Source of the DNA: UBA7672 sp965279085
GTDB taxonomy: Bacteria; Pseudomonadota; Alphaproteobacteria; Caulobacterales; Hyphomonadaceae
Length of the DNA stretch: 64,000 nt
NCBI GenBank assembly: GCA_965279085.1
Contig: OZ257149.1
Coordinates: 2,046,001-2,110,000, forward strand
Direction: 5' to 3'
In this document: one piece after another, positions 33,306-41,791 of the stretch
Layout: each line of letters opens with the position of its first letter
How positions within the stretch are numbered: position 1 is the first letter of the stretch
Made by a program: the position numbers and the translations under genes
Notes under the pieces: generated by a model
Database searches by the model: none
Told to the model about the DNA's origin: nothing
The model's input: the letters and a program-made list of their open reading frames with translations, nothing else

Positions 33306-34482
33306 TCGTCTCAGCTCGCGCCATTACGACAATAAACGTCGCAAGCAACCCCGCACATGCCCACCACCAGTCGTTCCAGAGATCGAAGGACACAAGCGCG
33401 ACCGATACAAAGCCGCCGGCCAAGGCGGCAGCGAGATAACCCGACACCCCCAACACGCGCGGCTGTGGCATGCGCCACGAGCCCGTTACAATCGCCAACG
33501 ACACCAACGCTGCGCCGACGAAGCCGGTCTCTGCCCACAATTGAAGAATCATGTTGTGCGCGTGATTTGGGACGATCAGTTCACCCTTGAGTGGCCCGTC
33601 GGGGATGGTCTCCTTGATCGTGCGCAAGACTCCAAGACCTTGGCCGAAGATCGGGTCCTCCTGAATCAACTGAGTCACGCGACGCCAGATCAGCAATCGC
33701 CAATCGGCGGATGACGACGAGGCCGCGGCGACGGCATTTCCGGCAAGGAAGCCAAAAACCACGGGCGCGGTCATGATGATACTGGCGACCCCTAGTCCGA
33801 GAGCCCTGAACCCGTATCTGGGCAAAAGGCGAATAACGCCTACTGAGAGGAATCCGACAATCAGGGCGACGATCCCACCGTGCACTCCGCGTGTCAGAAG
33901 CACCGCAACGACAACGACGAAAACGCCTATCTCGAGGAACAAGGCGCGGGTGAATGACATCGTTCGACCGAAGCCCACGATGAGGAACGGCGCCGCCAAT
34001 CCCATAATGATGCCGTTTCGCGCTATGTTCTGGACGCCCTCCCCCTGGTTGGACATCGCCGGAGAGAATAGTTCCAGCATCTGCCCCTCGAAGATTGCCA
34101 GCGTCGCGACGATGAACAGCTGCAGTAGGATGGCGATTGTGACAACCTTCACCACGCGGCGCGCCTCATTCGGCGACAGCGTCCGCGCAGCGGACATTAG
34201 AAGGGCCGTCCACATCAAACAAAGCCCTACCCTCGCAACCTCGAACCGAACAGCGAACGAACCTTTGGCAAGGTCAATGTCGATTAGATTGATAGGTCGC
34301 GGCGACCACCGGGCAGAAGCGGCGATAAACTCCAACGCCATCAGGATCGCGAACATATAGAGCCGAAACTTAAAACCCGGTGCACCCGAGCGGATGCATA
34401 GAAGCGCCGCGAGCGGCAACAGGACGGAGAACCCCAGCCCCCCGGCAAAGGTCACCAGAGGCCAAACGCCTCCAACGCCCAT
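33256..34482 (-). CDS. O-antigen ligase/polymerase family protein (Wzy_C domain)
   Basis: A 408-residue protein with about ten to twelve transmembrane helices. A periplasmic loop around 280-330 contains the family signature: DPIFGQGLGVL and NHAHNMILQLWAETGF, with the histidine-rich NHAHN typical of WaaL/Wzy enzymes. It either ligates a lipid-linked glycan to lipid A-core or polymerises repeat units on the periplasmic face. The ATG at 34482 is used here; a TTG at 34500 would add six residues. It overlaps the following GT2 frame. Confidence 0.85.
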   Translation of the reverse strand: MGVGGVWPLVTFAGGLGFSVLLPLAALLCIRSGAPGFKFRLYMFAILMALEFIAASARWSPRPINLIDIDLAKGSFAVRFEVARVGLCLMWTALLMSAARTLSPNEARRVVKVVTIAILLQLFIVATLAIFEGQMLELFSPAMSNQGEGVQNIARNGIIMGLAAPFLIVGFGRTMSFTRALFLEIGVFVVVVAVLLTRGVHGGIVALIVGFLSVGVIRLLPRYGFRALGLGVASIIMTAPVVFGFLAGNAVAAASSSSADWRLLIWRRVTQLIQEDPIFGQGLGVLRTIKETIPDGPLKGELIVPNHAHNMILQLWAETGFVGAALVSLAIVTGSWRMPQPRVLGVSGYLAAALAGGFVSVALVSFDLWNDWWWACAGLLATFIVVMARAETIDDPGRILPTPEPPAN

Positions 34483-34904
34483 GAGCACCCACTGGACCAA
34501 TTTATCTCCCCGCCCCGCTGAAGATCATACTCCAAGTAATCCAGCATGCGCTTTTGCTGGGTCGAATATGCGCCGACGATCAGCCTAGTGATAACGCTTC
34601 GCCAACCAGACCGGTCAAGCCCAATTAGCTGTCAACCTGGCAGTTCGAACGTGCTTAATCCGCGCGATTGCCCTTTTGACCATCACCCTCGTGTCTTGTT
34701 TTGCGCCTACGTGAGTGGGGATTCTTGGAGCGGAGATTATCAATCATCCGCTGGATGGCCCAAGTCCACGCGGTCTCCACCGATCATTGCCAATCGATCT
34801 TCTTCGACGATTGGTTTGAAGAGCTTTCTTCCAACGTGTTGCGCCTTTCGACGCGTGGACACCGAACCATGGTCAATGGTCAGCTTGCCGCCTTTCGATT
34901 GCCG
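34483..34904. other. Intergenic region with no supported gene
   Basis: About 420 bases between the end of the AsnB gene and the start of the polymerase gene, both on the minus strand. Open frames on the plus strand here are irregular in composition and continue as antisense of asnB, so they are not accepted. The base composition looks less GC-rich than the neighbouring genes. It probably carries the promoter of the polymerase/GT2/acyltransferase unit, though no clear -35/-10 pair could be assigned. Confidence 0.4.
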
Positions 34905-36863
34905 TCACTTGCGGGGCTCCATCCAGCGTTCATACCAGAACACTGCATTCATCAGTGTCCAGACGTGAAAGCCCCAATTGGTCGTGCCTGCTACCTGGCC
35001 GCGGAGCAATCCTTCGACGAAGTCATTGTCGAAGAATCCTTCGCGCCTCAGTCCGGACCCCATGAATGCGGAAATGCACTCGCCACCGAACTTAGGGTCC
35101 TTGAACCACTGGTCCATTGGCGCGCCAAAACCTTGTTTCCGGCGGTAGATAAGCTCGTTATCGACGTAGGGTTCCGCGACTTTCTTGACGAGCTTTTTGC
35201 CGAGGCCGTCGGAGAGCTTGTAGCTCGGCGGGAGCCGTGTTGCGAAATTGATCACATCATGGTCGAGAAATGGAACGCGCGCTTCCACTGAATTCGCCAT
35301 CGTCATTTTGTCGACGCGCATCAGGAGATGTTCGGGAAGACGCAGCTTCATCTCCATATATGGAATCTTCTGGAGGACCTCCGGCTCCACCAACTGGCCC
35401 GCCAGATCGCCAAGGTAGCCATTCACCACCGCGTGGCTGTCGAGGAGGCGGTGGCCGCTCGGAAGAAGGCCGTCGATCGGACAATCGATCTCCTGCTGGA
35501 ATGCGGTGCGCGATGGCGTGAGCTGGTCGCGCAGATTGCCCCACCAGCACGCCGCCCCTCCCCAAAACAACTCCTGCCCGTTGTCGGCGCGCTTGCGGAT
35601 TTGCTTGTCTTCGTCGTTGTCGAGCAAGCCCCCCAGGAAACGCTTGCGAGCAGGTCTGTACACGTCAGTGTATTTTTTGTTGTAGTGATCGCACCACCAA
35701 TAGCCGAGAAAATTTTCGTCGGCCCCCTCGCCTACCTGCACAACTGTCGTTCCGCTTTGCCGCACGAGGCGCGAGAGAAAGTAGAGCGGGATGCACACAT
35801 TGTCTGCGATCGGTTCGTCCTGAAGCTCAACGAGCTGCGGCAGGAAATCCAGCGCCTCACGCGATGTGATCCGCGTCTCATGATGGTCGGTTTTGTATCT
35901 TTGCGCATGCTGGCGGGCGAAGTGAAACTCGTTGAACTCCTCATGGGCATCGTATCCCACGGTAAACGTCGTGACCGGACGCTCCATCAGCTCGGACATG
36001 AGGGCGACGTTCAGGCTCGAATCTACGCCACCTGAAAGCAACACGCCGAAGGGCACGTCGGAAACCATTCGACGGGAAATGGATTTCCGCAACAAGCCAC
36101 GCAATTCCTCGCAGGCGTCGTCGTATGAAAGATCGCTTTCCTTCAAGGTCTCGCGAGCGTTGGGTTTACAATCCCACCACTGCTCGGCCTTCGCGCGTCC
36201 AAGATGGTCGATTGTGACGCGCCATCCCGCCGGTATCTTGAAGACACCCTTGAACATCGTCAGCGGCGCAGGCGCGACGATGAATGTCAGGTAGTGCCAG
36301 AACGCCGTGCGATCCATCTCTTTTGGGAGATCCGGATGTGCGAGAAGCGCGCGGATTTCCGATCCAAACAACCACTCGCCGCTGGACGTGCGCGCAATGT
36401 ACAAGGGCTTCACGCCGGCATGATCGCGCACGAGATGGATCTTCGGCGCGCCCGCCTCGCGCCCATCGTAGAAGACGATCGCGAAGTCGCCATAGAGCTT
36501 GTCGATCAGCCCGAGCCCCCACTCGGCATACCCGTTGAGCAGAACTTCCGTGTCTGAATGGTCCGTCTTCCACTCATACTTGCCGGTCGCCTCCAGAACC
36601 TTCCGGAGCTCGGCGTGATTGTAGATCTCGCCATTGAATATGATCGCGAGGTTGCCTTTGGTGTTCACCATCGGCTGGTTGGCGTTTTCCGACAGGTCGA
36701 TGATCGACAATCGTCTGTGTGCAAAGGCGACGGTGTTGTCTGCGGAGCGCCAGTTCTGACCGCCATCCGGGCCACGGTGGACCATGCGGTCCCGCATGCG
36801 CGTGAGATCAGTATCCGGGCAAGCCGCGCCGCGAGGGCTGAAAGAGCCAACAATTCCACACAT
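34905..36863 (-). CDS. Glutamine-hydrolysing asparagine synthase-type amidotransferase (AsnB family), copy 1
   Basis: A 652-residue protein. The class II glutaminase domain has nucleophile C2 in MCGIVGSF and the RGPDGG block near 32-37, followed by the synthetase domain with the PP-loop LLSGGVDSS near 270. AsnB-like enzymes inside polysaccharide loci often amidate uronic acids on sugar nucleotides or lipid-linked glycans; that role is inferred here from the neighbouring WecB/WecC and epimerase genes. AAGGGAA precedes the ATG. A second copy lies at 57318-59306, sharing the domain plan but clearly diverged. Confidence 0.85.
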   Translation of the reverse strand: MCGIVGSFSPRGAACPDTDLTRMRDRMVHRGPDGGQNWRSADNTVAFAHRRLSIIDLSENANQPMVNTKGNLAIIFNGEIYNHAELRKVLEATGKYEWKTDHSDTEVLLNGYAEWGLGLIDKLYGDFAIVFYDGREAGAPKIHLVRDHAGVKPLYIARTSSGEWLFGSEIRALLAHPDLPKEMDRTAFWHYLTFIVAPAPLTMFKGVFKIPAGWRVTIDHLGRAKAEQWWDCKPNARETLKESDLSYDDACEELRGLLRKSISRRMVSDVPFGVLLSGGVDSSLNVALMSELMERPVTTFTVGYDAHEEFNEFHFARQHAQRYKTDHHETRITSREALDFLPQLVELQDEPIADNVCIPLYFLSRLVRQSGTTVVQVGEGADENFLGYWWCDHYNKKYTDVYRPARKRFLGGLLDNDEDKQIRKRADNGQELFWGGAACWWGNLRDQLTPSRTAFQQEIDCPIDGLLPSGHRLLDSHAVVNGYLGDLAGQLVEPEVLQKIPYMEMKLRLPEHLLMRVDKMTMANSVEARVPFLDHDVINFATRLPPSYKLSDGLGKKLVKKVAEPYVDNELIYRRKQGFGAPMDQWFKDPKFGGECISAFMGSGLRREGFFDNDFVEGLLRGQVAGTTNWGFHVWTLMNAVFWYERWMEPRK

Positions 36864-37401
36864 GTGAGGTTCCCTTGTCGGCCAACCGTCTGATCCGAAG
36901 TGTTTGCGAACTAACGGAAAAGCGGAACACTCTGCAAGCGGCCAATACTGCTCTCAGGACTGGATATGACGAGCGGGAGATTCATTCTCCGTACCTGGCC
37001 CCTCGAGTCCGCCTTTGCCGCCTTTTGCTACCGGCGGCGGGCCCATTGCCCGGGTGTTAGAATTACGGCGGATGTCAACGCCAGATCCAGATATACGGAG
37101 CGCACCCACTGGAACAAGTTGCTATCCGGAAGAGACATGCCTGCCCGCAGGGTCGCGGCCAAAACTGCAAAAGTATTGTGTTATTTGGCCTTCGATCCTA
37201 ATCGGGGCGTGCTCGTCCTGCATTGCCCGGACCGGTGTTTTTGGATATTCGCGTCTGATGCTCCAGCCCTCCAGATCCGCGTATGTGCCGGGAAGAATGG
37301 AGGGGCGTGCGGAAGCCGCAATTTCGGCAGCTTCGCATGAAAACGGTGCCTGATGGCGCCGCGGCCATGGCGTCCGGGGCCGCCGAGTGAAGGAAGTCTG
37401 A
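36864..37401. other. Divergent intergenic region
   Basis: About 540 bases between asnB copy 1 (leftward) and the repeat-methyltransferase gene (rightward). It should contain both promoters. Short plus-strand frames around 36966-37353 overlap each other in different phases and have no plausible translation start or motif, so no gene is called. AAGGAA at about 37392 is the ribosome-binding site of the 37402 gene. I see no inverted repeat long enough to call an operator. Confidence 0.4.
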
Positions 37402-39843
37402 ATGAACTCGCCATCTATTCCGCAGCCGGATGACGACAGCGCGCCTTCAGCGCCGGAAGCGGTCAGTGGGGTCGATATCCTTCAGCGGCTGGTGGAAGTG
37501 GAGATCGCGGCTCAGGCAAATCGCGACGCTGTGCTTGTTCAACTGCAGAGTCTTGCTGGCGAAGGACAGGTGAACCGGGATCTTTTGATCCAGCAACTCC
37601 AGGCCCTGGAAACAGGAGCCCAGGAGAACCGAGACGCCCTCCTTTCCAACCTGCAGCATTTGGCTGGCGCGGGTCAGACCAACCGCGACGCCCTACTTTC
37701 CCAACTCCAGCAGATCGGCGGCGAGGGGCAAACCAATCGCGACCTCCTGCTACGCCAACTTCAGACCCTTGAGGCCGCAACTCAAAGCGGTCGCGATACC
37801 ATCCTGAGTCTTCTCCACTCAGGACAGAAGAATTCCCAAGCCTATGCGCGCGACCTGATGCTCGGCCTCGAGCGCGTCGAAAAGAGACTCGCCCGTTGGG
37901 AAGAAGGCAGTGCTGCAGCGCGGGATCAGCTCACGGCGGCTGTCCTTCGGATGGGCCGACAGCTCCATCTCCGGACTGACACCGCGGCCCCCCGCGAAGA
38001 TGTCGCCGGGCACGCGCGCGTTAATGCTGAGGCGCCGCTAACTGGCAAGCTTGCCAAACACCCTTCCGTCCTGCGCATCCAAAGCGCCAACGGTGGGCGC
38101 GTGTTCGCCTCGCTCGATCGGGCCGGCTTGTCGGCAACCTTGCTGCTCGATGCGCTGATGGGATTGAAGATTGCTCCGGGCACCCCCGTTGCGTGCATTT
38201 TTCGGCCGACCCCGGATGACGATTCCGAGGAACAGGCACGCCAGATCTTTGGCGTCATCGGGAAGGCCGAGCGCGTCGATCTGACCGAGGATGCAGGCGG
38301 CGTCATCGCAATCGCCACAGGCAAGGCGCGAGCGGCACGCGCCTTGTTTTCGGTCGTCTGGCGTGAAGAGGACTTTCAGGCTGCGCAGGAAGCTCATGAG
38401 TGGACCGCGCGCTGGGGCGAAACTTTCTGTCCAATCATCGCCCTGCCCGACGACCTGCACCTCGTTACGGCTGCCTGGATGTCGCGGGCGGCTGCCGTGG
38501 TTGCAAAACAGCACAAAGGCGTCAGCTGCTTTGGACTTGCATGGCCCCGCGTCGCGCTTCGCGACATTGATGGAGCAACGGCACTTGCTGACTTGGCCAA
38601 GAGGGCAATGGAAAAACTGGGGGGCCGGTTTGTTTTCCAGTTTGTCCGTGGCGCCGTCACGCCGGCCGACTCGGCAGCCATACTGAAACTTGCGCGGCAA
38701 ACGGGCGCCGCTGTGGACCTTACGGTTTTGGCGCGCGGTGAGTCTGGCCCCTACCTGTGGGCGTACCAGGACCTTTGCGCCTATCGCCCTTCCGGGTTCG
38801 ACATACGCTTGATCGATCGCACGAGCCTTACGACCAAAGGCGCAACACCCGTTTGTGTCGCCAGGCGTCAGATCAGCGATGGCGACGCCCACGCGGGTCG
38901 CGGCGCCTTCGCAATCAGGTCCACCAAGGCACGGATAGAGCGGCGGCTGGACGTCGTCGTCGATCGCGCCGCAACCCAGCGCGCGCGAGAGCGGGTTCGG
39001 CGGGAACCCGTGAGCGGCCAAGGGCTGTGGGAACAGCATATGTTCTTCAACTGGGGGCCGCCGACGGGCGACTGGGCGTTCGCGTTTGTGGTCGAAGCGA
39101 ACGAGATGAGCGATCCTCAGGGTCCAGCGCTCCTGGCGCTTCAGGAACTCGAGGCTCAGGGAAGCCTGACAGGACCGCGGGAATTTCTCCAGCATGCGGA
39201 GGCGTCGGCGCGCGAGCTGGGCGCGCTCAACACCGCTGACAATGTTGACTTGCAGGTATCGGTTCACGCCTATCTGCGCGACCAGAGGAATGAACCTTCT
39301 CCAGATTCAGCTTACATCGCCACCTGGTTGCCGCAGAAGCTAGGCAGGACACTGGAACTGGGTGCGGGCTACGGCGCACTGGCGCGTCTCGTCATCTCAC
39401 GCGCCAGCACCTATGCCGCGCTGGATCTGACGCAGGAACAGGCCGATGCCCTTACAGAAATCGGCGCAACCGGCGTTGTGGGCGACATCCACAAGATCCC
39501 ATTCCCTGACGCATCCTTCGATACGTTGCTAGCGGACAATGTGATCGAGCACGCCAGCGACCCTGTGCAGGCATTGCGGGAAATTGCGCGCGTGCTCGCC
39601 CCTGACGGACACGCTTATCTTGTGATGCCGCTCGATTATTTCACGTCAGACTTCGAAAATGCGAGCCACCACTGGAAGGCGGACGAGACTTCGATTCGCG
39701 CGGCGATTGCGCATGCCGGCCTTGAGACGCGCAGGGTTAGAACAGCACACCTTTCGGAATTTGGCATGGAAGCGGGATCGAACCCCTCGTGCGGCGGCTT
39801 CACATCGTTTTGGGAACTCGTGCGAATCCCATCGGGTCGGTAG
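37402..39843 (+). CDS. Repeat-containing class I SAM-dependent methyltransferase
   Basis: An 813-residue protein. Residues 39-146 are six 18-residue repeats with core NRDxLLxQLQxLxxxxQ, predicted helical or coiled-coil. Residues about 200-360 and 370-560 are two regions I cannot assign. Residues about 645-813 are a Rossmann methyltransferase: LELGAGYGALA near 651, ALDLTQEQADAL, LADNVIEHASDPVQALREIARVL and HAYLVMPLDYF. The long N-terminus may measure or scaffold, as in chain-length control by coiled-coil methyltransferase/kinase WbdD; that parallel is inference. It stands alone on the plus strand, opposite the exporter block. Confidence 0.8.
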   Translation: MNSPSIPQPDDDSAPSAPEAVSGVDILQRLVEVEIAAQANRDAVLVQLQSLAGEGQVNRDLLIQQLQALETGAQENRDALLSNLQHLAGAGQTNRDALLSQLQQIGGEGQTNRDLLLRQLQTLEAATQSGRDTILSLLHSGQKNSQAYARDLMLGLERVEKRLARWEEGSAAARDQLTAAVLRMGRQLHLRTDTAAPREDVAGHARVNAEAPLTGKLAKHPSVLRIQSANGGRVFASLDRAGLSATLLLDALMGLKIAPGTPVACIFRPTPDDDSEEQARQIFGVIGKAERVDLTEDAGGVIAIATGKARAARALFSVVWREEDFQAAQEAHEWTARWGETFCPIIALPDDLHLVTAAWMSRAAAVVAKQHKGVSCFGLAWPRVALRDIDGATALADLAKRAMEKLGGRFVFQFVRGAVTPADSAAILKLARQTGAAVDLTVLARGESGPYLWAYQDLCAYRPSGFDIRLIDRTSLTTKGATPVCVARRQISDGDAHAGRGAFAIRSTKARIERRLDVVVDRAATQRARERVRREPVSGQGLWEQHMFFNWGPPTGDWAFAFVVEANEMSDPQGPALLALQELEAQGSLTGPREFLQHAEASARELGALNTADNVDLQVSVHAYLRDQRNEPSPDSAYIATWLPQKLGRTLELGAGYGALARLVISRASTYAALDLTQEQADALTEIGATGVVGDIHKIPFPDASFDTLLADNVIEHASDPVQALREIARVLAPDGHAYLVMPLDYFTSDFENASHHWKADETSIRAAIAHAGLETRRVRTAHLSEFGMEAGSNPSCGGFTSFWELVRIPSGR
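37516..37839 (+). repeat. Six tandem 54-bp coding repeats (18-residue units)
   Basis: Within the 37402 gene, six consecutive 54-base units encode ANRDAVLVQLQSLAGEGQ and variants (VNRDLLIQQLQALETGAQ, ENRDALLSNLQHLAGAGQ, and three more). The NRD and QL/LQ positions are invariant or nearly so, while the codons have drifted. Eighteen residues are close to five helical turns, so the array should form a regular helical rod. Repeat number could vary between strains. Confidence 0.85.
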
Positions 39844-39898
39844 CCGAACGGTTCATCCGCGAAATTCGGGGGGCCTGCTTGGACAGCATTCGGACAAA

Positions 39899-40477
39899 CT
39901 AGCCGGCCGCGATTGGCCGCGCAGGATTGCCGACAACCGTGACTCCCGATTCAACATCACGAGTGACGACGCTCCCCGCGCCAACAGTTGCGCCGTCGCC
40001 GATCGTAATGCCGGCCATGATTACAGTATTGGCGCCGACCCACACTTTTTTTCCAACTTTCACCGGCGCCAGGTGTTTCTGGTTCCGCGCTTCGGCCGCG
40101 CCGTGACTTGAGGAAACGATCACGACGTTCGGGCCCAGAATAGTGTTCGCACCCAGCTCAACCCCGCCGCTACCGTCGATATAGCAATTGAAGTTTAAGG
40201 CGACGCCATTGCCCAAGGTAATTCCACTCTCCTTCACGAGATGATCCACCACCAGCCTGCAGCCGTCATAGAGACGTACGCCGTCCCCTAGAACGATGCC
40301 GACACACTGCGCAGCCTTTCCACCCCAGAGCGTGCAGTTGTCGCCGATAAGAATGTCGGAACCGTAGGCGTTCACTGCTTCATTCAACATCGCTGGCAAG
40401 TTCGGATGCGCGAGCGGATCCTTGTAGTTCAACTTTGGCGCCCCAGTCAGAGGGATGTGCTTGTCGTCCGGGTGCAT
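39899..40477 (-). CDS. Left-handed beta-helix (hexapeptide) O-acetyltransferase
   Basis: A 192-residue protein made largely of hexapeptide repeats (ILIGDNCTLWGG, GVRLYDGCRLV, GANTILGPNVVIVSS, WVGANTVIMAGITIGDGATVGAGSVVTRDV), ending VTVVGNPARPIAAG as in sugar O- or N-acetyltransferases of surface-glycan loci. It works as a trimer with acetyl-CoA in the cytosol. The ATG follows AGAGGA. It is the last gene of the minus-strand exporter block, 69 bases after the methyltransferase gene. Confidence 0.85.
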   Translation of the reverse strand: MHPDDKHIPLTGAPKLNYKDPLAHPNLPAMLNEAVNAYGSDILIGDNCTLWGGKAAQCVGIVLGDGVRLYDGCRLVVDHLVKESGITLGNGVALNFNCYIDGSGGVELGANTILGPNVVIVSSSHGAAEARNQKHLAPVKVGKKVWVGANTVIMAGITIGDGATVGAGSVVTRDVESGVTVVGNPARPIAAG

Positions 40478-40546
40478 TCTGGTCCTCTTGCTGCGCCCCG
40501 CCGCGACGAGTATCTCGCACGCCGACCGCCGGCCCTCAAGGGCAAG

Positions 40547-41782
40547 TCAGGCTCGCAATTCAGATCGAACGCGCTCGATAAACAAGCCTGCCGCGCTCGC
40601 GCGCCTGCCAAGGGTCGCGCCAAACAGGGTAAAGCGTGAGGTAGCTGGCACCGAGCTGCGGAAGTTCGAGAACACGAGCCGAAAGCGCTTTGGAACAGCC
40701 GGCAAGGTGAGCAGGTGAGCCTGCCGGCCTGACTGCATGATTGCGGTGCTTGCAACAAACGTGTCCTTCTCAGCATCAAGCACGCCGATCGAGAACGCTC
40801 CCTCCTCTACGCTTGCTTCCAGCAGCACGGTGTTGGCGTCTGAAGGAAATGCATCCGCGTCATTGACCGAACTCAGCGCAGCGTAGCTCGCCAGACTTTG
40901 AGAGGTCTCCAGGACTGCGGCTCCGGACGCGTTTCGCAGCAGGCTGGCCTCGGCCGGCTCAAGCAAGGTCAAATCGATTTCTTGTCGCACTGCCAGCACG
41001 TCATCCGGGGAGAAGAATTGACCTGGACTCGCGATGAGCGGCCCCGACAGAACGAGCTCGTACCAGACAAACCAGCCTTGCTGCCAATATTGTCGGCGAC
41101 GCACGCTCATGTCGCCGCCAGCCAGTCGCAGGAGTTTCTCGTCGTCGTGCCAGTCTGACCAGGGACAATGCTCGGCTCCCACGCTGGGATCTGACGCTCG
41201 AGCAAACTGCAATGGATCAAACTGATCCGGACTCTCCCAGCCGCACGTCGCGCGGGCGAATTCCCACGTGTACAGCATCAGCACGATGACGCCGCCGGGA
41301 TTGAGCGCCGCCTTGCAGCGCGCAAGAATTGCCGCCTGCTGTTCTTGCGGCATGGTCATCAGGCTTCCGTAGAAGAATACGACATCGTATCGCCTTGAGA
41401 AGGCTTCATCGACATCCGTGTGAAGAGCCGGAGCAGGAAGGCCGAGAGACTTTGCTATACGACCAATCGTTTGCAGATTGCTGGGAACAATGTCGTAGCA
41501 CGCAAGCTGCGCGCCATTTCCGGCATAGTAGATTTCGTGGAGCCCGAGACCCGAACCGATCGAGAGCATGGTTTTGCCGGAGAATTCCACGCCCATCTTC
41601 GCGAGAAACAAATCTTCCTCGGGGTAGTTCGCAAATCGGGCCTCAAATGCCGCGCACCATTCCTTGAAAAAGACGTCGTCTGATACCGTGAGCAGTTGCG
41701 ACGTGTCGTGCTTGCCGGCGCCCGAAGGCGCCAGCCTCCAGTAACGTCGTGACACTTCAAGATCGAACGCAGCCGTTTCCAT
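40547..41782 (-). CDS. Class I SAM-dependent methyltransferase with C-terminal beta-rich module
   Basis: A 411-residue protein. The methyltransferase domain (about 60-240) has LSIGSGLGLHEI at 73-84, DVVFFYGSLMTMPQEQQ near 133-150 and ALNPGGVIVLMLYTWEF near 162-178. Residues about 308-391 (VEEGAFSIGVLDAEKDTFV...FRLVFSNF...SRFTLFGATL) match the beta-rich module also found in Wzt and other proteins of this locus. The target is probably a sugar of the polymer. AGGGAGG precedes the ATG, and the Wzt stop lies nine bases upstream. Confidence 0.8.
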   Translation of the reverse strand: METAAFDLEVSRRYWRLAPSGAGKHDTSQLLTVSDDVFFKEWCAAFEARFANYPEEDLFLAKMGVEFSGKTMLSIGSGLGLHEIYYAGNGAQLACYDIVPSNLQTIGRIAKSLGLPAPALHTDVDEAFSRRYDVVFFYGSLMTMPQEQQAAILARCKAALNPGGVIVLMLYTWEFARATCGWESPDQFDPLQFARASDPSVGAEHCPWSDWHDDEKLLRLAGGDMSVRRRQYWQQGWFVWYELVLSGPLIASPGQFFSPDDVLAVRQEIDLTLLEPAEASLLRNASGAAVLETSQSLASYAALSSVNDADAFPSDANTVLLEASVEEGAFSIGVLDAEKDTFVASTAIMQSGRQAHLLTLPAVPKRFRLVFSNFRSSVPATSRFTLFGATLGRRASAAGLFIERVRSELRA

Positions 41783-41791
41783 GCGGCCTCC

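Noticed and set aside
34546..34968. Plus-strand frame running from the intergenic gap into asnB
   Set aside because: Its second half is antisense of the conserved AsnB C-terminus and its composition is irregular (many Cys, Ser and Arg).
36966..37353. Two overlapping plus-strand frames upstream of the repeat-methyltransferase
   Set aside because: Different phases, no ribosome-binding site and no motif; the region is better explained as a divergent promoter region.
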